The notes below the pieces were generated by a model, which was given only the letters and a program-made list of their open reading frames with translations, made no database searches and had not been told where the DNA came from. The position numbers and the translations under genes are program-made. From positions 1,883,908-1,947,907 of the forward strand of contig CM055096.1 of assembly GCA_029204225.1 (NCBI GenBank): 64,000 nucleotides of DNA, read 5' to 3'. Every line of letters begins with the position of its first letter. Position 1 is the stretch's first letter. Source of the stretch: Diphasiastrum complanatum (taxonomy: Eukaryota; Streptophyta; Lycopodiopsida; Lycopodiales; Lycopodiaceae). Below, piece after piece: positions 53,390 to 64,000 of this stretch.

Positions 53390-54460
53390 ACACAAGAAGA
53401 AGATTTTGTGAAAATACAATCGGTCCTTCACCACAACGTAAGCATAAGCGATTAGTGGACCTGGCGCCAACTGGTCTGTCAATGCTTTGATGATTTTTAT
53501 TAGGAAGTGTGTCTCTCTGTCTACTGACACTAGTTCTTTTGGGGCTCCAAATCTCCCTATAACTTGTTCTAGCAGAAACCATGTGGTCTCTTTCGCATTG
53601 ACCTTGTCAATGGCTCTTGCTTCTACCCACTTCGTAAAATAGTCTGTGGCGATTATGATGTAATGCTTTCATCTAGAGGACGTAGGATGTACTGGTCCAA
53701 TAAAGTCTAGCCCCCACTTTTCAAAGGGCAATTGTGCTTCCTCGTGTTCTATTTATGTTCGGTTCCACTCATTGGCAAATATCACAACTCTTTGCATAGG
53801 TATAGGAATCTTTAAATATCGTGGCCACTAGTAACCAGCTCTTAATACTTTTTGGGCTCCACAAGTGGAGTCGTGACACTCTTCTAATATGAACATGGCC
53901 TCATTTGGAGTTACGCAGCATCGTAAAGACCTTCCACTCATTGTCGATATAAATGCCACCAATCAATGCGAAGCGTTATGCTTGTAGTCGTAATTTTTTT
54001 TTTCCTGTGGTGTCATCGAATCAGGTAATTCTAAGATAGACAAATAAGTCGCCAGAGTACTGTACCATTCTGGGATCATGGGGATATCTATTTTTAGCAA
54101 GTCCTTCACATGGTCGTTCTCCCAATCATCACTGTCATTGGTTAGGCCTCCTATCTCACACATGCAATCATTTAGGCCTTGTAATTGAGGGGGTTTGCTC
54201 TGTAATTCATAGTCAAATTTTTGTAATGAAAGTATTCACTTTATAATTCATTCTGGTGGTTCTAATCTATTTAGTAACATGGTGACTGCCTCACTAGTCT
54301 TTGTAAAGAAGATCACCCATCTATGCAACAGGTAGTGTCGAAATTTTGAGGCGGCATATGCCAGTCCTAAACAGATTCGCTCGGCTTTGGTATAATTTAG
54401 TTTCGCTGCTAAGTCTGCGACATCTAAGGTTGAAAAGCTTTGGAAAAGTAATATGGCTGA
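53390..54460 (-). pseudogene. Ty3/gypsy element L, RNase H-integrase
   Basis: Minus strand from ~54460: RNase H AAKLNYTKAERICLGLAYAA and SKFRHYLLHRWVIFFTKTSE. The connection region follows (MIPEWYSTLATYLSILELP). Then the integrase core WGLDFIGPVHPTSS, HYIIIATDYFTKWVEARAID and KVNAKETTWFLLEQVIGRFG. The pattern DYFTKWVEA is typical of the Tat/Athila-type gypsy lineages, not the chromoviruses. Stops and shifts are frequent. It ends abruptly near 53390. Confidence 0.8.
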
Positions 54461-55650
54461 TCTTAGTAAAAAGTTCAATGATATGAAAGTTCAAATTTCA
54501 AAAGTTGTAGACAAGAGACCGAAGGCTTCTTCTTCGAACTCAGGAATATGGGTGTACAAAATGCAATACATCTGGACACTCTGAAGAAGACTATACATCT
54601 GTGAACATAAAGTATGTTGAAGATCCTTCTCAGGAAGTACTCTCTATATTTCAAGATGATGCAACTACTAATTATGTCCAGGGTACCACAACACCAACCC
54701 AACAAGGCAAACCAAAGTTTGCACCAAAAAGACACAATCCACCAGAATTTGTTGGTCCTGCAATCAAGGTTACCAGTTCGACGAAACTCGTTTGGAGAAA
54801 TTGCTATAATTGTGTGAACCAGGACATTTTTTGCCTGATTGTCCATAGCCACGAAAGCCGATCAGATATATACCTTTATGTTCGAATTGCAAAGAACATG
54901 GCCACAAGTATCTAGACTGTCCACAACCGCAAAAGCCACGTTCAAAGTACCAATATGTTGCTACACCTGCTACTACTATTCATTCAAAAGTAAAACCTTT
55001 GGTAGACGTTGTTGTGTAGAAGATTGATGTCATCGAAACCAAAGTTCAGACAAAGACAATTGATCAATCTTGGCCAAGCGATGTTGAGAAGTTATTTAAA
55101 GTGACTACGAGAAGAAAAAGCTCCTCGAAACCTGACACAAAAGTATCTTCAAAGAAGCGGAGAAATTCTTCGAAGACGAAATCTTTGAACAAGTCTATAA
55201 TGAAGGAAGATCTCAAAGCTGATCTTGATTATGTTCGTGATGCAGCCAAGTTATTCTCGAAGGATATTTCTACGGAAGTGAAAGAAATTATCAATTCCGA
55301 ATTACAGTAGCCGTTGTAGAGACGAAAGTCACATTTGAGGAAGGGCACGTGGAAATCACAAAAACAAAACTTTTGGAGGCCACTATTGACAAGCCTATCT
55401 CGAAAGCAAAGATGAAAGACTATGACATTGTAACTGATATTGGTTCTCTTCGTCCCAATATAACTTTTGAGCCATTGTTGGTAGATAGAAATTATTACCA
55501 CAAACAGTTAAAAGGTCTCTCTATCCCTAAGAAGAAGAAATGAATTTCTCTATTAGATGTAGGCGTATTATTTATTGATCTAGAAGACCTTGGCGCACCA
55601 GAAATGTTAAAATTGGCAAAAGCTAACTCAATCAAATCTTTTAAATACCA
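54452..55650 (+). pseudogene. Ty3/gypsy element M, gag with three zinc knuckles
   Basis: Plus strand: KKFNDMKVQISKVVDKRPKA, then a first knuckle remnant (KCNTSGHSEEDY), a second interrupted by a frameshift (NCYNC...PGHFLPDCP, ~54800) and a third CSNCKEHGHKYLDCP (~54880). A Lys/Ser-rich stretch (TTRRKSSSKPDTKVSSKKRR) and a helical segment (MKEDLKADLDYVRDAAKLFS) follow, then several stops. Multiple CCHC knuckles and the position next to L suggest the same gypsy lineage, but M and L lie on opposite strands. Protease and RT are missing. Confidence 0.65.
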
Positions 55651-55654
55651 TTAT

Positions 55655-56454
55655 GACTAGTACATATCATCATTAGACATGTGTGGAGCCTGTTCCCACT
55701 TGTGAAATAAATGCATTTATCATTTATATGAGTCATATAGGTTGTACATACCATTTCATTTGAGATCTAGTGGCTAAAATGGCCAAAATCTAGTTTTCTA
55801 GCTATATGCCACTTGGCATCATGTTATTGGTAGGAAAAGCTATTTCACATGGATAGGAGTGATCTCACACGTGCCAAGGACTGCTCACATGTGTGAAAAC
55901 ATCAATAGTAAGTGAGATCCAACTTGTATTAGATATTTGTGCAAGTCCCTATAAATTAGAAAAATTGCCTAAAATCAAGGGAGGTGGCTATAAGTTAGGA
56001 AACTTGGTCCATGTGCCATATTGATGATTATTGGTGGATCCTTTGATGAGTAGGCACTCTCGCACATGCCAAATCAGCTGAGTAAGCATCAGCTCTTGTG
56101 TATATATAGTGGCTCATTTGGCCATAATTGACAAGAAAGCTAAATCTTGGTTTTGGAGCAATTCTAGTCTATTCTCTCTATTTGTCTTGTATTTTTATGC
56201 ATTGATTGGGTTCTAAGATTAGTATACTTTATTCTCAGCCTAATGTCCATAATCTGACAGGTTTTCATACGTGTGAAACCATCAAGTACAAGTTTTGACC
56301 AATAATGAATGTTCTTGTTAGATTTATTCATCTAGATTTGATCTAAATGCTATCTAATCTTGTGTAGATTGATAGGTTGATCTAATCTAACATTCAATCA
56401 CACTTGTGGATCTGATTCAGATCTATTCTTGGTCCATTTTTCTGTACTTTGACA
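55655..56454 (+). repeat. 5' LTR of element N
   Basis: Ends ...gtactttgaca directly before a primer site at 56455. Contains gacatgtgtggagcctg, ctcacacgtgcc, ctcacatgtgtgaaaac and ttttcatacgtgtgaaacc. The start is not sharply visible (somewhere near 55655). Its aggttgtacata...ggctaaaatggccaaaatc matches the inverted LTR near 58030. Confidence 0.65.
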
Positions 56455-56466
56455 TGGTATCAGAGC
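56455..56466 (+). promoter_or_regulatory. Primer-binding site of element N
   Basis: TGGTATCAGAGC directly follows the LTR end gaca. Confidence 0.9.
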
Positions 56467-57480
56467 CAAGTACAAGTGCATTTAAGGCATTGATCTAAAC
56501 TATACCCAAATTGACAGGTTTTTGGAAACAAGCTAATATTGAGGTAGCGAGTTTGAATGGATAGCTAGAACCATTATATTTGTACCAAATCTTGTTGTGG
56601 GCTACAAGTGTACTCTCCACACGTGTGGGGGCCGTACAGAACCTGTTTTGGATAGTAAAATTCAGTTTGGTGCATTTTGAGCTTCATACACCCAATTTTG
56701 AGTCAATTTAGTGCATTTTTCAAGCTTTCACTTGCATTGTTTCTATTCCATTGATTTGTTCTTGGTTTAGATCAATCATATAGATGGATTAAAGCTTGTT
56801 TACAGTACATTGAATTTGATTCTCTGATTTTTTTAGTGTACATTGAAGTTGAGAGAGAAAGAGTGCTATAAGCCAAAGATTAAGGAGTGATGTGCAAGGG
56901 GAGTGATTGAAATCCATTATACCTTCATTCTGGATTTGTTCAAGAGTGAAAGGGCCGAGTCTAGAAGCATCTAAATGCTAGAAGAAACTCTTGGATCAGT
57001 CCTCCAAGTGAAATCTTAGTGAATTTCTAAAGCACAAACACTCATAAAGGCAAAATCTACCTATACAAGGTGATAAGAATTGTTGGCAAGTACTAGGAGA
57101 AAAATTTGAGATCCAAGTCACATTGTTCACCCCTACTCAAGTGTGTGAGTGTTTTTTTTTGGCTTGAATTAAAGTCATAAAGGTGAGTGAGGCATATGTG
57201 TTGTGGTTGATCCAAAATTTTCAAGAGATCCTTCCTTTGTAGAGGGCAAGAACTAGTAACTCAATTCTTGACTTTGGTGGAAAAATTGTCTTCTTCATTG
57301 TGATCAAATCTTGCTGAGTGGAATTAGCCCTTTGCAAGCACATATCTTAGTTAGAGAGAAGTATCACATTTCTAAAAATCTGAATTTATTCCAACTCTAA
57401 AGAGGTAGAGTCATTGGTACTTGGTGGAGTCCAACAGGGGTAAATGAATTCAATTTTTTGAGCAAAATTTTGACACTATA
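56467..57480 (+). other. Leader of element N
   Basis: Non-coding sequence after the primer site, similar in character to the long leader of D. It includes ccacacgtgtggggg at ~56618. No gag frame follows, because the sequence runs into an inverted LTR. Confidence 0.5.
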
Positions 57481-58060
57481 TGTATAAAACTCAAATAAGT
57501 TCTATTCAACTTTCTTTGTGAGAGTGTGAGGGTCAAGTTGTGATTCCATTGGGAGTCTAGAACAGGGAGGAGTCCACATTTGAGTGTTCATACATGATTG
57601 GAATCTTTGTGAATCTCTAGATGTCTAAATTTTAAGCAAAAGCAAGATTGGTGCTACTTGGTGATTATGGCCAAATGTGGCTCTATATATACAAAAAGTG
57701 GGAGCTCGTAGTACTGATCATCCCTCTGATCTCACATGTGTGAGGGTGCTTTGTCATATCATGATTCATCATGCAAAATTGACACTTGGACAAAACCTTC
57801 TATTTTGAGCACTTTTGGTCAATTTTCCTTCTATGTAGAGAACTAGGAAAAAATCTTCTAGAAGTACAAACTCGCCTACTTCAGTCTTTTTCACACTTGT
57901 GAGCAGACCTCTACACATGGGATTTGACACCTAATCTCATGATGTGGCTCATGCAATCTCTAGATTGATGCTATGTTCATATGACTTAAAAACATGATTT
58001 TGGCCTTTTTAGCCTCTAGAACTTGATTTAAATCATATGTACAACCTATATTATTATAGA
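57481..58060 (-). repeat. 3' LTR of element O (inverted relative to N)
   Basis: Minus-strand reading gives aggttgtacatatgattt, gaggctaaaaaggccaaaat, cacaagtgtgaaaaag, cacacatgtgagatc and a TATA block gtatatatagagccac, colinear with the N LTR. The outer end is not fixed. It follows the 3'-terminal ORF at 58077-58536. Confidence 0.55.
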
Positions 58061-58076
58061 ATTTGTCTTTGCTGGT

Positions 58077-58536
58077 TCAAAAGGTATGACGATCAACCAA
58101 TGAGCTTGATGTTGCTCCGAGATCACCATATCCATGATAGTGCTTTTTTGATGTTGACATCTTTGATGAGCTTGAGAGCTTTCCACCATTTGAGTAATTT
58201 TTTCTTTGATTTATTACATCCTTGAAAGATACGGTTGCTCCATAAGCTCCTTCTCCTTGAAAGTAGCTGCAATTCCATGAGGAAATAAAGATTTCTTCTT
58301 GAATCATTAGGATCACAAAGATCCAACATCATGTTACCACGATCTAGAGAATTAGACTCATCCAAATTGGCAAGACTATGCATGCTATAATAACAAAATG
58401 TTTGCATCATATCTTCATGCTTGTTTACCATGCTAATCTCAGATCCAATGAGGCTAAATACTTCATTATGGAGATAAGTGTCTTTAGAAGATGATTCACT
58501 TACTCTCATAAAGAGTTTACAATTTGCCTCAATACT
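58077..58536 (-). pseudogene. Element O, 3'-terminal ORF of unknown function
   Basis: Minus strand: EANCKLFMRVSESSSKDT, EVFSLIGSEISMVNKHEDMM, then after frame changes SKKHYHGYGDLGATSSSLVD and a stop at 58077. It is homologous in order and sequence to the element C ORF at 22342-22898 (FEENCELLLRLSE; SYHRYGEGAAMMDPLAD). In both cases an LTR of the same family follows. It is a family-specific ORF with no known domain. Confidence 0.5.
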
Positions 58537-58559
58537 TGAAAAAAGACAAATTTTTCAAA

Positions 58560-58740
58560 CTATGAGTAAACAAATCACTTTTTCTCTTACATGACTTGTG
58601 TGTGAAATCAGAGCATGCACATATGCATTCACATAGCAGAAAAAGAGAGAGAGAACACCATTGCTTTATTCCATAAAACTTGCACACGACAATAATAGTT
58701 ACATCCAAGAAACCATCTTCTAGGATACCTATTCCAAGTT
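58560..58740 (-). repeat. LTR-like fragment P, copy 1
   Basis: Shares gagcatgca, ttcattca/ttcacatagcag and gagagagaacaccat-gctt with 63180-63260. Partial LTR by similarity only. Confidence 0.35.
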
Positions 58741-58839
58741 TAGCAATCCTGCAACAACTTTCGGAATTTCATAGAAGATAAAATACATGCGCACAAACTT
58801 ATTACCAAGCATCTGCTTCGTCATAAGACTTTTCAGCTA

Positions 58840-59320
58840 TAAAGTTAGGTTCACTTCCTCTTTTTCTTTATCACTTTCAGTGGACTTCTTTGACTTAAGA
58901 TCCACTTTCATCTTTAAACATTGATTCTTATAATGTCCCATCTTTGCACAATAAAAGCACTTAACATTCTTTTTATTCTTAGAACTGCCTTCATCACTTT
59001 TAGATTTACTAGTCTGATTAGCTTTCCACTTAGTAAATAAAGCGACTTTGTCTGAAGAGAATATTGTAACAACAAAATGTTGCATTCTACTCTCTTCTTC
59101 AAGTAATGAAGCTATCATCATCTCTAGTGATTGATTAGACAAGTTTCCGAGTGTAAAAATAACATTACTATACTCAACTGGCCATAGCATCATCTTCAGA
59201 AACATTAGAACCAATTCCAACTAGTTGATTCATTATTGACTTCATACGATTCACATGATCATTTAAACTCATTCCACTTTCTAACTTTAGAGCAAAAAAT
59301 TGTTGCTTAAGAAGGATTTT
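58840..59320 (-). pseudogene. Copia gag fragment (element O or P)
   Basis: Minus strand: LKQQFFALKLESGMSLNDHV, NRMKSIMNQLVGIGSNVSED, after a frame change EYSNVIFTLGNLSNQSLEMM, SLLEEESRM, and zinc knuckle CFYCAKMGHYKNQC (~58960). Typical UBN2-type copia gag. N-terminus missing, and no protease follows. It is distinct from A, B, D, G and J gags. Confidence 0.8.
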
Positions 59321-59459
59321 ACCCAAAATGAGTACAAAAATAGGCTGGATTGATTCTATGCATGATCTTTTTTTGGTTTGATAGCAATCTAACCCCCAAA
59401 AATCACCAAAAGAAGAGCTACTTTTTGGCTTTTTCCAGCCTCCCACACCCACTATTCCT

Positions 59460-62400
59460 TGAAATCTTGGCTCTAACTTCAGGGACAGCTTGAAAAGACT
59501 GTGATTAATCTACTTACAAGGCCTACAAGGTGTTTCATAATAGTATGCAACCAATTCTTGACACTTGGTGAGCACAATTCATTTGTAAAATTGGTGACTT
59601 TGGTTAGTTTGATATTTTTTGTATTTCGTCTATCATCTTGGATTTTGTTATATGCAAAAACAAACATTTGATTAGGTTTTTTTAGGTATTTTCTCATATT
59701 CTAGCTTTATGCATAACTATATACAACACTTCTAAATTCTCAACTTGGCTCTTTGGTAAGAGTGATTTCCCTTGGTTAAAGATTGCTTGCTCGAGTCACC
59801 TCATAAAAGTTGAAATTACGTGAAAGGTTTAGTTTTAATGCTTTTAGAGATAACATATGTTGGAATACTGCTTAGCCTAATGAAAACTTGGCCAATATTT
59901 AGATGCAAGGTTCAAGGTTAGTCAAATATCTATCTTCTACTTCAAAGTGTCAATTTAACATTCTTTTGTTGTTGTCAACACTTGTCGTGTCTATGCTCTT
60001 TTACTGCTTTGTAATGTAATTGTGATGTATTTTGAGCTCTCGCTTTCTTTTGTTATATCATTCTTTGCCACATCCCATTACACAATCAGCTCAAAAAAGT
60101 AACATTAATTATTTTAAAAATGGCAATCAAGATTTTGTAGCAAGTCATGATTGTCATGATTGAATATTTATAATTGATATGTTCTCCTGAATAGTTAAAA
60201 TATCAAGAATTGCATATATTAAAATACTGAAACAACAATTTTTTCATAAACCTAGCCATATAAGATTTAGTTTTTGCACTTTTTAAATCATTGGATGTAG
60301 CGATAGTAATGAAATAAACATGAACATAAATTAATAATAAAACACTGCACTTCTCAATTAATAAAGCATATGCATACTCAGGTTTCATTGATTGGAAACT
60401 TTTAAAAAATATTTTGTAAGAGGTGAGAAAAAAACTTCCACCGAAACATCAAAATGCACAATGTTCTAGTATATTCAATATATGATTCTTCATTTTTGTA
60501 GAATGGGCTTAGGAGACTTTCATCACAGAGAATGACAAGTATAAATGATTGCAGATTTTTTTATTTAATCATATTATATGGTACAAAGCAGTGTTGGGCG
60601 GGTATATAGGGTCACGGCTGGTATCAATAATGGGTATCACCATGGTATTAAAAAATCGACCCGACTAGTATATGATTTCTAATACCAAGGTCTAGAACCG
60701 GACACCCAGTATTAACTATTTAGGATTTTCTTGAAAATCGAACTTGGAAATTACCCAGACATGATATTCCAAGAATAAGCCATTAAGGAAAAGAACAAAC
60801 CCACTAATGAAGAACTAGCATAGCAGGCTGAGCTCAAAGCCAAAGCAGTAACATTTTAGGACGACTACAAAAGATTAGATTAGAGTTCTAACACCTTTAA
60901 TCCTACCTTGTCCGATAGCTAGACAAAACGAATGAAGAAATTTGTAGTTTCTATTTGAAAAGCAATCTGTATCAATCTTCCTTCAATGATAAGGAGTTGC
61001 TTTTCGCCTGTAACAAGAAACATCCCATTTTCATGCTACATGTGTAATGCAAGTTTGTGCCTAAGCTAACTACCTAGTTTGATAAATCTACCTTGCAAGT
61101 CAGGGGTAAAAGCTCTAAAATAATGCAAGGGACGCCCTTTAATTTTGACTTTAATGGAAAAAAAATTCCTGACACACGAGCAAATATTGTCAGGCAAGGC
61201 AAAAGATAACTGTTATTGAACTTCTCAAATATTGATTAAAAACCTTTGATTTTTTTTTATCAACTTGTTAAGTACCCAAAATTGATAATTCAAAAGCAAG
61301 CTATTAAGGCAAAGAACAAACACACCGACAAACCTGATAAGAGCTAACATAGTAGGTTAAGCTCAAAGCCAAAGCTGAAACATTTCAGAACAACTATGAA
61401 CGAGTAATTCAGAGTTTTGAAATAACGAACTAATTGCAATAACTGACCTTGACTCAAGAAAAATGCACTGGATACAAAATTCAGCATGAAAGAAAAAAAT
61501 GGTGTAGTATTATCCAAATTCTCTTCCATAAGGTACATAGTTGACCAGATTACATAGAAGCAATCAATTATCTAGAGTTTCCACCATGTTGCCTGCCCTT
61601 AATTTTACAGCATGGTATAGGAAAAGTTGTAATGAACCAAATAATAATGCACTAAGGATGGACAGATTGTTTTACCAACAATACAAAAAATTAATATAAA
61701 GAACACACTTGCAAAAGGACATCCCTGCAAAAGGAGGACGAAGACAAAGGAAGAGTACCGGGTGCAAAAAGCGTAAACGAAAAATCCCAACAAGAACATC
61801 AACTTTATAGAATGAATCTAGAAGTTAAGGCATGATTTGAAAGAGATAATCACATCAGATGCATTGCTTCACAACTACACACCAAGTACAGAACATCCAA
61901 AGATTCTGATTGTCTGACATACTACTCAGCCAAAAAGTTCAATGCTCCACAGGAAACGTGATGAGCATCACAATGGTGTTGTATGGCATTTTGCTGAAGT
62001 GAGCAAGGCAGAAAGTGGAGATTTGCTAGCTTACCAACGCCGTGAATTTTTCAGAAGAGAGAGACCTTAGGTGCAATTTTATGGCAGACCTTGGGCACAA
62101 CAATAGATCAAGTTCCTGTACCATTAAAGTTGAGATTTAGACAGATGAGTCTTAGTAGGAACTTGGAATTCAGCTAGATAGAAGCCTGGTCAGACATTGT
62201 TCTGGGAGATCCAACACACAGAACAGAATAACTCTTCTTTATATGCTCTGTTATAACTATGTTCTTGTTGATTATTAATGGTACAGTGAGAAAGATGGAG
62301 CTTGGCAAAGGGAATACTTTTTTGGGATGGAGGTAGATGATTCTTCATAGGATATTTTGTATTCAAGAACTTGTCAGTAGAGGAAGCACGATCAAAAGAT

Positions 62401-63069
62401 AGCAGGATAGTTCTAGAGATCGAGGATTGATAAAATTACTGATAAATTTACGAGATCGAGTACACTAGTATTTTCTATTTTTCGTTTGACCGTAATGCTA
62501 TATTTCTACTAGACAAACTGTAAGCACAAATTGCTGGAAAAGCAGAAGACAAGTGGCACTCTGAAGCTATGTAAAATGAAGTGCCCAGTAATAGAAGTAA
62601 CAAAAAAGTGCAAGAGAAGCGTCTACTATAGGAAGTAATAGATCCAAAAAAATTACACCACAGAATATGAAAAGGCGCCAAAAACCTCAAAACTAAAAAT
62701 TTCTGAAGGACAATCTCTAGTGCCTTGAATGAAGAGACATAAAGCACAATAGAAGCATTTGACTAAAGGAAACACAATGATGTAAAGATCTCTCCAAGAC
62801 TGTGATAGCGACAAGTTGCTTACAATCAAAGTCTTTTATTTCAAAACCTACCTGTTTCGAATATGATGTGAACAAATCTCAGCTATCTGATGAGAGTAAT
62901 ACAGCTATTGACAAGATTGAAAAATGTGAGTACTCTAGAGTCAAAATGTCAGAAATCATGACTTTCTCCCACAACCAATAATTTGATTTCCAACAATTCT
63001 AACGCCCTTAATGAAGATGGATCTAAACATTGTTGAAAATAGCACCCAATATTACTTGGAGAGAAGAAT
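59460..63069. other. AT-rich, no supported gene
   Basis: No frame above ~90 codons and none with a domain. It contains a pair of diverged direct repeats (60775-60890 and 61300-61430). It could be the interior of an old element, or intron/intergenic DNA of a host gene lying outside the window. Confidence 0.4.
60775..61430 (+). repeat. Pair of diverged direct repeats ~530 bp apart
   Basis: attaaggaaaagaacaaacc and attaaggcaaagaacaaaca begin the two copies. Both continue gctaacatag(c/t)agg-like words, then gctcaaagccaaagc and acatttt/acatttc. Copies are ~115 bp. Confidence 0.6.
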
Positions 63070-63480
63070 GCTCTTATACCAAGTTATGACCAAAAAACCA
63101 AAAAACTTGAAAGGGACTACAAAGGTACTAAAAGGAAATTTAGTTGTATTGACAAAATGATAATCAATATTGCCAGAATTTAGAGCATGCAATATTCATT
63201 CAATTCATAGCAGAGAAATGGAGAGAGAACACCATAGCTTGTATTAGAGAATGTACACAATGAGAGAGATGAAGTGGGAGAGGCACAACAACCTCTTCCT
63301 AGCATCACTACATCTTGCGATACCAAGTGCTTTTCCACATAGAAGGGACTAGACCTCTATTAATTCCATTACATGGCACTTTGGATCCAATAATTGAACA
63401 TGGCTAAATATTGCATTGTAATAGCCCAAGTGAAGAAGTAGCATGTGTGAACAACTCTTGTGTAGTCATAATATCATCAA
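63070..63480 (-). repeat. LTR-like fragment P, copy 2, with primer-site variant
   Basis: gctcttatacca at 63070-63081 is one base off the complement of TGGTATCAGAGC (minus strand reads TGGTATAAGAGC). The following block shares words with 58560-58740 (catagcagagaaatgg, gagagaacaccatagctt). A copia 5' LTR on the minus strand is the simplest reading. Confidence 0.4.
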
Positions 63481-64000
63481 TAATGGATGTCATAATACTT
63501 CCAAACATCCATGTGCAGCAAAGAATATATGGTCGATAATCCCAGGGTTATGCAAAAGATGAATCATCTCTCCTACCCTTGTGTGACGTGTCATTGGAAG
63601 GCCGGCATGCTCCATAACAAATGAGATAGGGCTCTCCTGCATCTTCAAGCAACTTCTAAGCTGGTACTAAGAATGATAGCACCTCATCAATCTCCAAACC
63701 CTATAGAAGGACATCACCATAAGTGTTCACTGAAGAATTCTCAACTACACTCCATCTTTGGCAAAGAGAGCAGTTGGCTGTAGCCTCTTCCATACTATCA
63801 CATTAGCCTCATAAAATTTGATAGTACCTTAGGAAAACTCCCCTTGGATTGTGAAATCCTATTCGCAACAAAAAAACTAACCAATTGCATCACCACAAAC
63901 TTGTTCCAATCTAACAGCATCAAGTGGGTTTGTGACTTCACAATGTTGATCACATAACAAAATTGCCTCCAATCACTAGATGCATACCTCCAATCTTCAC
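63481..64000 (-). other. Weakly coding-like remnant at the window end
   Basis: Interrupted minus frames read NPLDAVRLEQVCGDAIG, KFYEANVIVWKRLQPTALFA and LPMTRHTRVGEMIHLLHNPG. These are protein-like but broken by many stops. No family recognised. The sequence is cut by the window edge. Confidence 0.2.

Overview
The window looks like a repeat-dense land-plant nuclear region. The evidence is stacked Ty1/copia and Ty3/gypsy LTR retrotransposons primed from initiator tRNA-Met (TGGTATCAGAGC primer sites), two L1-type LINEs, LTRs full of CACGTG palindromes, and short AT-rich GT-AG introns. I cannot name the species. A large-genome lineage is likely, but nothing diagnostic for a clade was seen. No rRNA, tRNA, CRISPR array or prokaryotic operon was recognised.

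Layout. 0-1.3 kb: a minus-strand LTR-like repeat next to a coiled-coil gag-like remnant. 1.4-8.4 kb: a minus-strand LINE split by a 5.9 kb copia element (A), which itself carries a captured piece of an unknown gene. 8.4-12.3 kb: mostly non-genic, with a tandem array of TGACTCG-containing units at 9.9-10.5 kb. 12.3-17.1 kb: two broken copia lineages (E on plus, F on minus) meeting tail to tail. 17.1-23.2 kb: a foreign LTR fragment, copia B (minus, sister of A), then the 3' end of element C (plus).

23.2-27.5 kb is different in kind. It holds three genes with introns (here ORF-L, ORF-S, ORF-R) around a divergent promoter. The promoter contains a 598-bp tandem duplication, thirteen CACGTG G-boxes, TATA boxes on both strands, and an array of 18-bp motifs that strictly alternate in orientation with an ~81-bp period. 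I recognise none of the three proteins, and this module is the best candidate for something undescribed.

27.7-28.6 kb is a purine-rich, G-skewed tract. 29.5-31.7 kb is copia G, interrupted by a second copy of the LTR-like repeat. 31.8-33.4 kb is copia H (minus), fused to gypsy chromovirus I (plus, 33.4-36.5 kb).

38.1-44.5 kb holds copia D, an intact element with one 1317-codon gag-pol frame, 655-bp LTRs that look identical, and a GTCTA target-site duplication. It sits inside the gag gene of an older relative, J. Downstream come a 184-bp dimer repeat, a gypsy RT scrap (K), a second LINE (50.3-52.4 kb) with a duplicated C-terminal zinc-finger domain, gypsy fragments L and M arranged head to head, and elements N and O with inverted LTRs of one family. 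The last 4 kb is AT-rich and largely uninterpretable, with one more LTR-like piece.

Only element D looks able to encode a complete transposition machinery. The other pol-bearing elements show stops, frameshifts, deletions or missing catalytic residues. ORF-S and ORF-R have open spliced frames. ORF-L appears to carry one frameshift and one stop.
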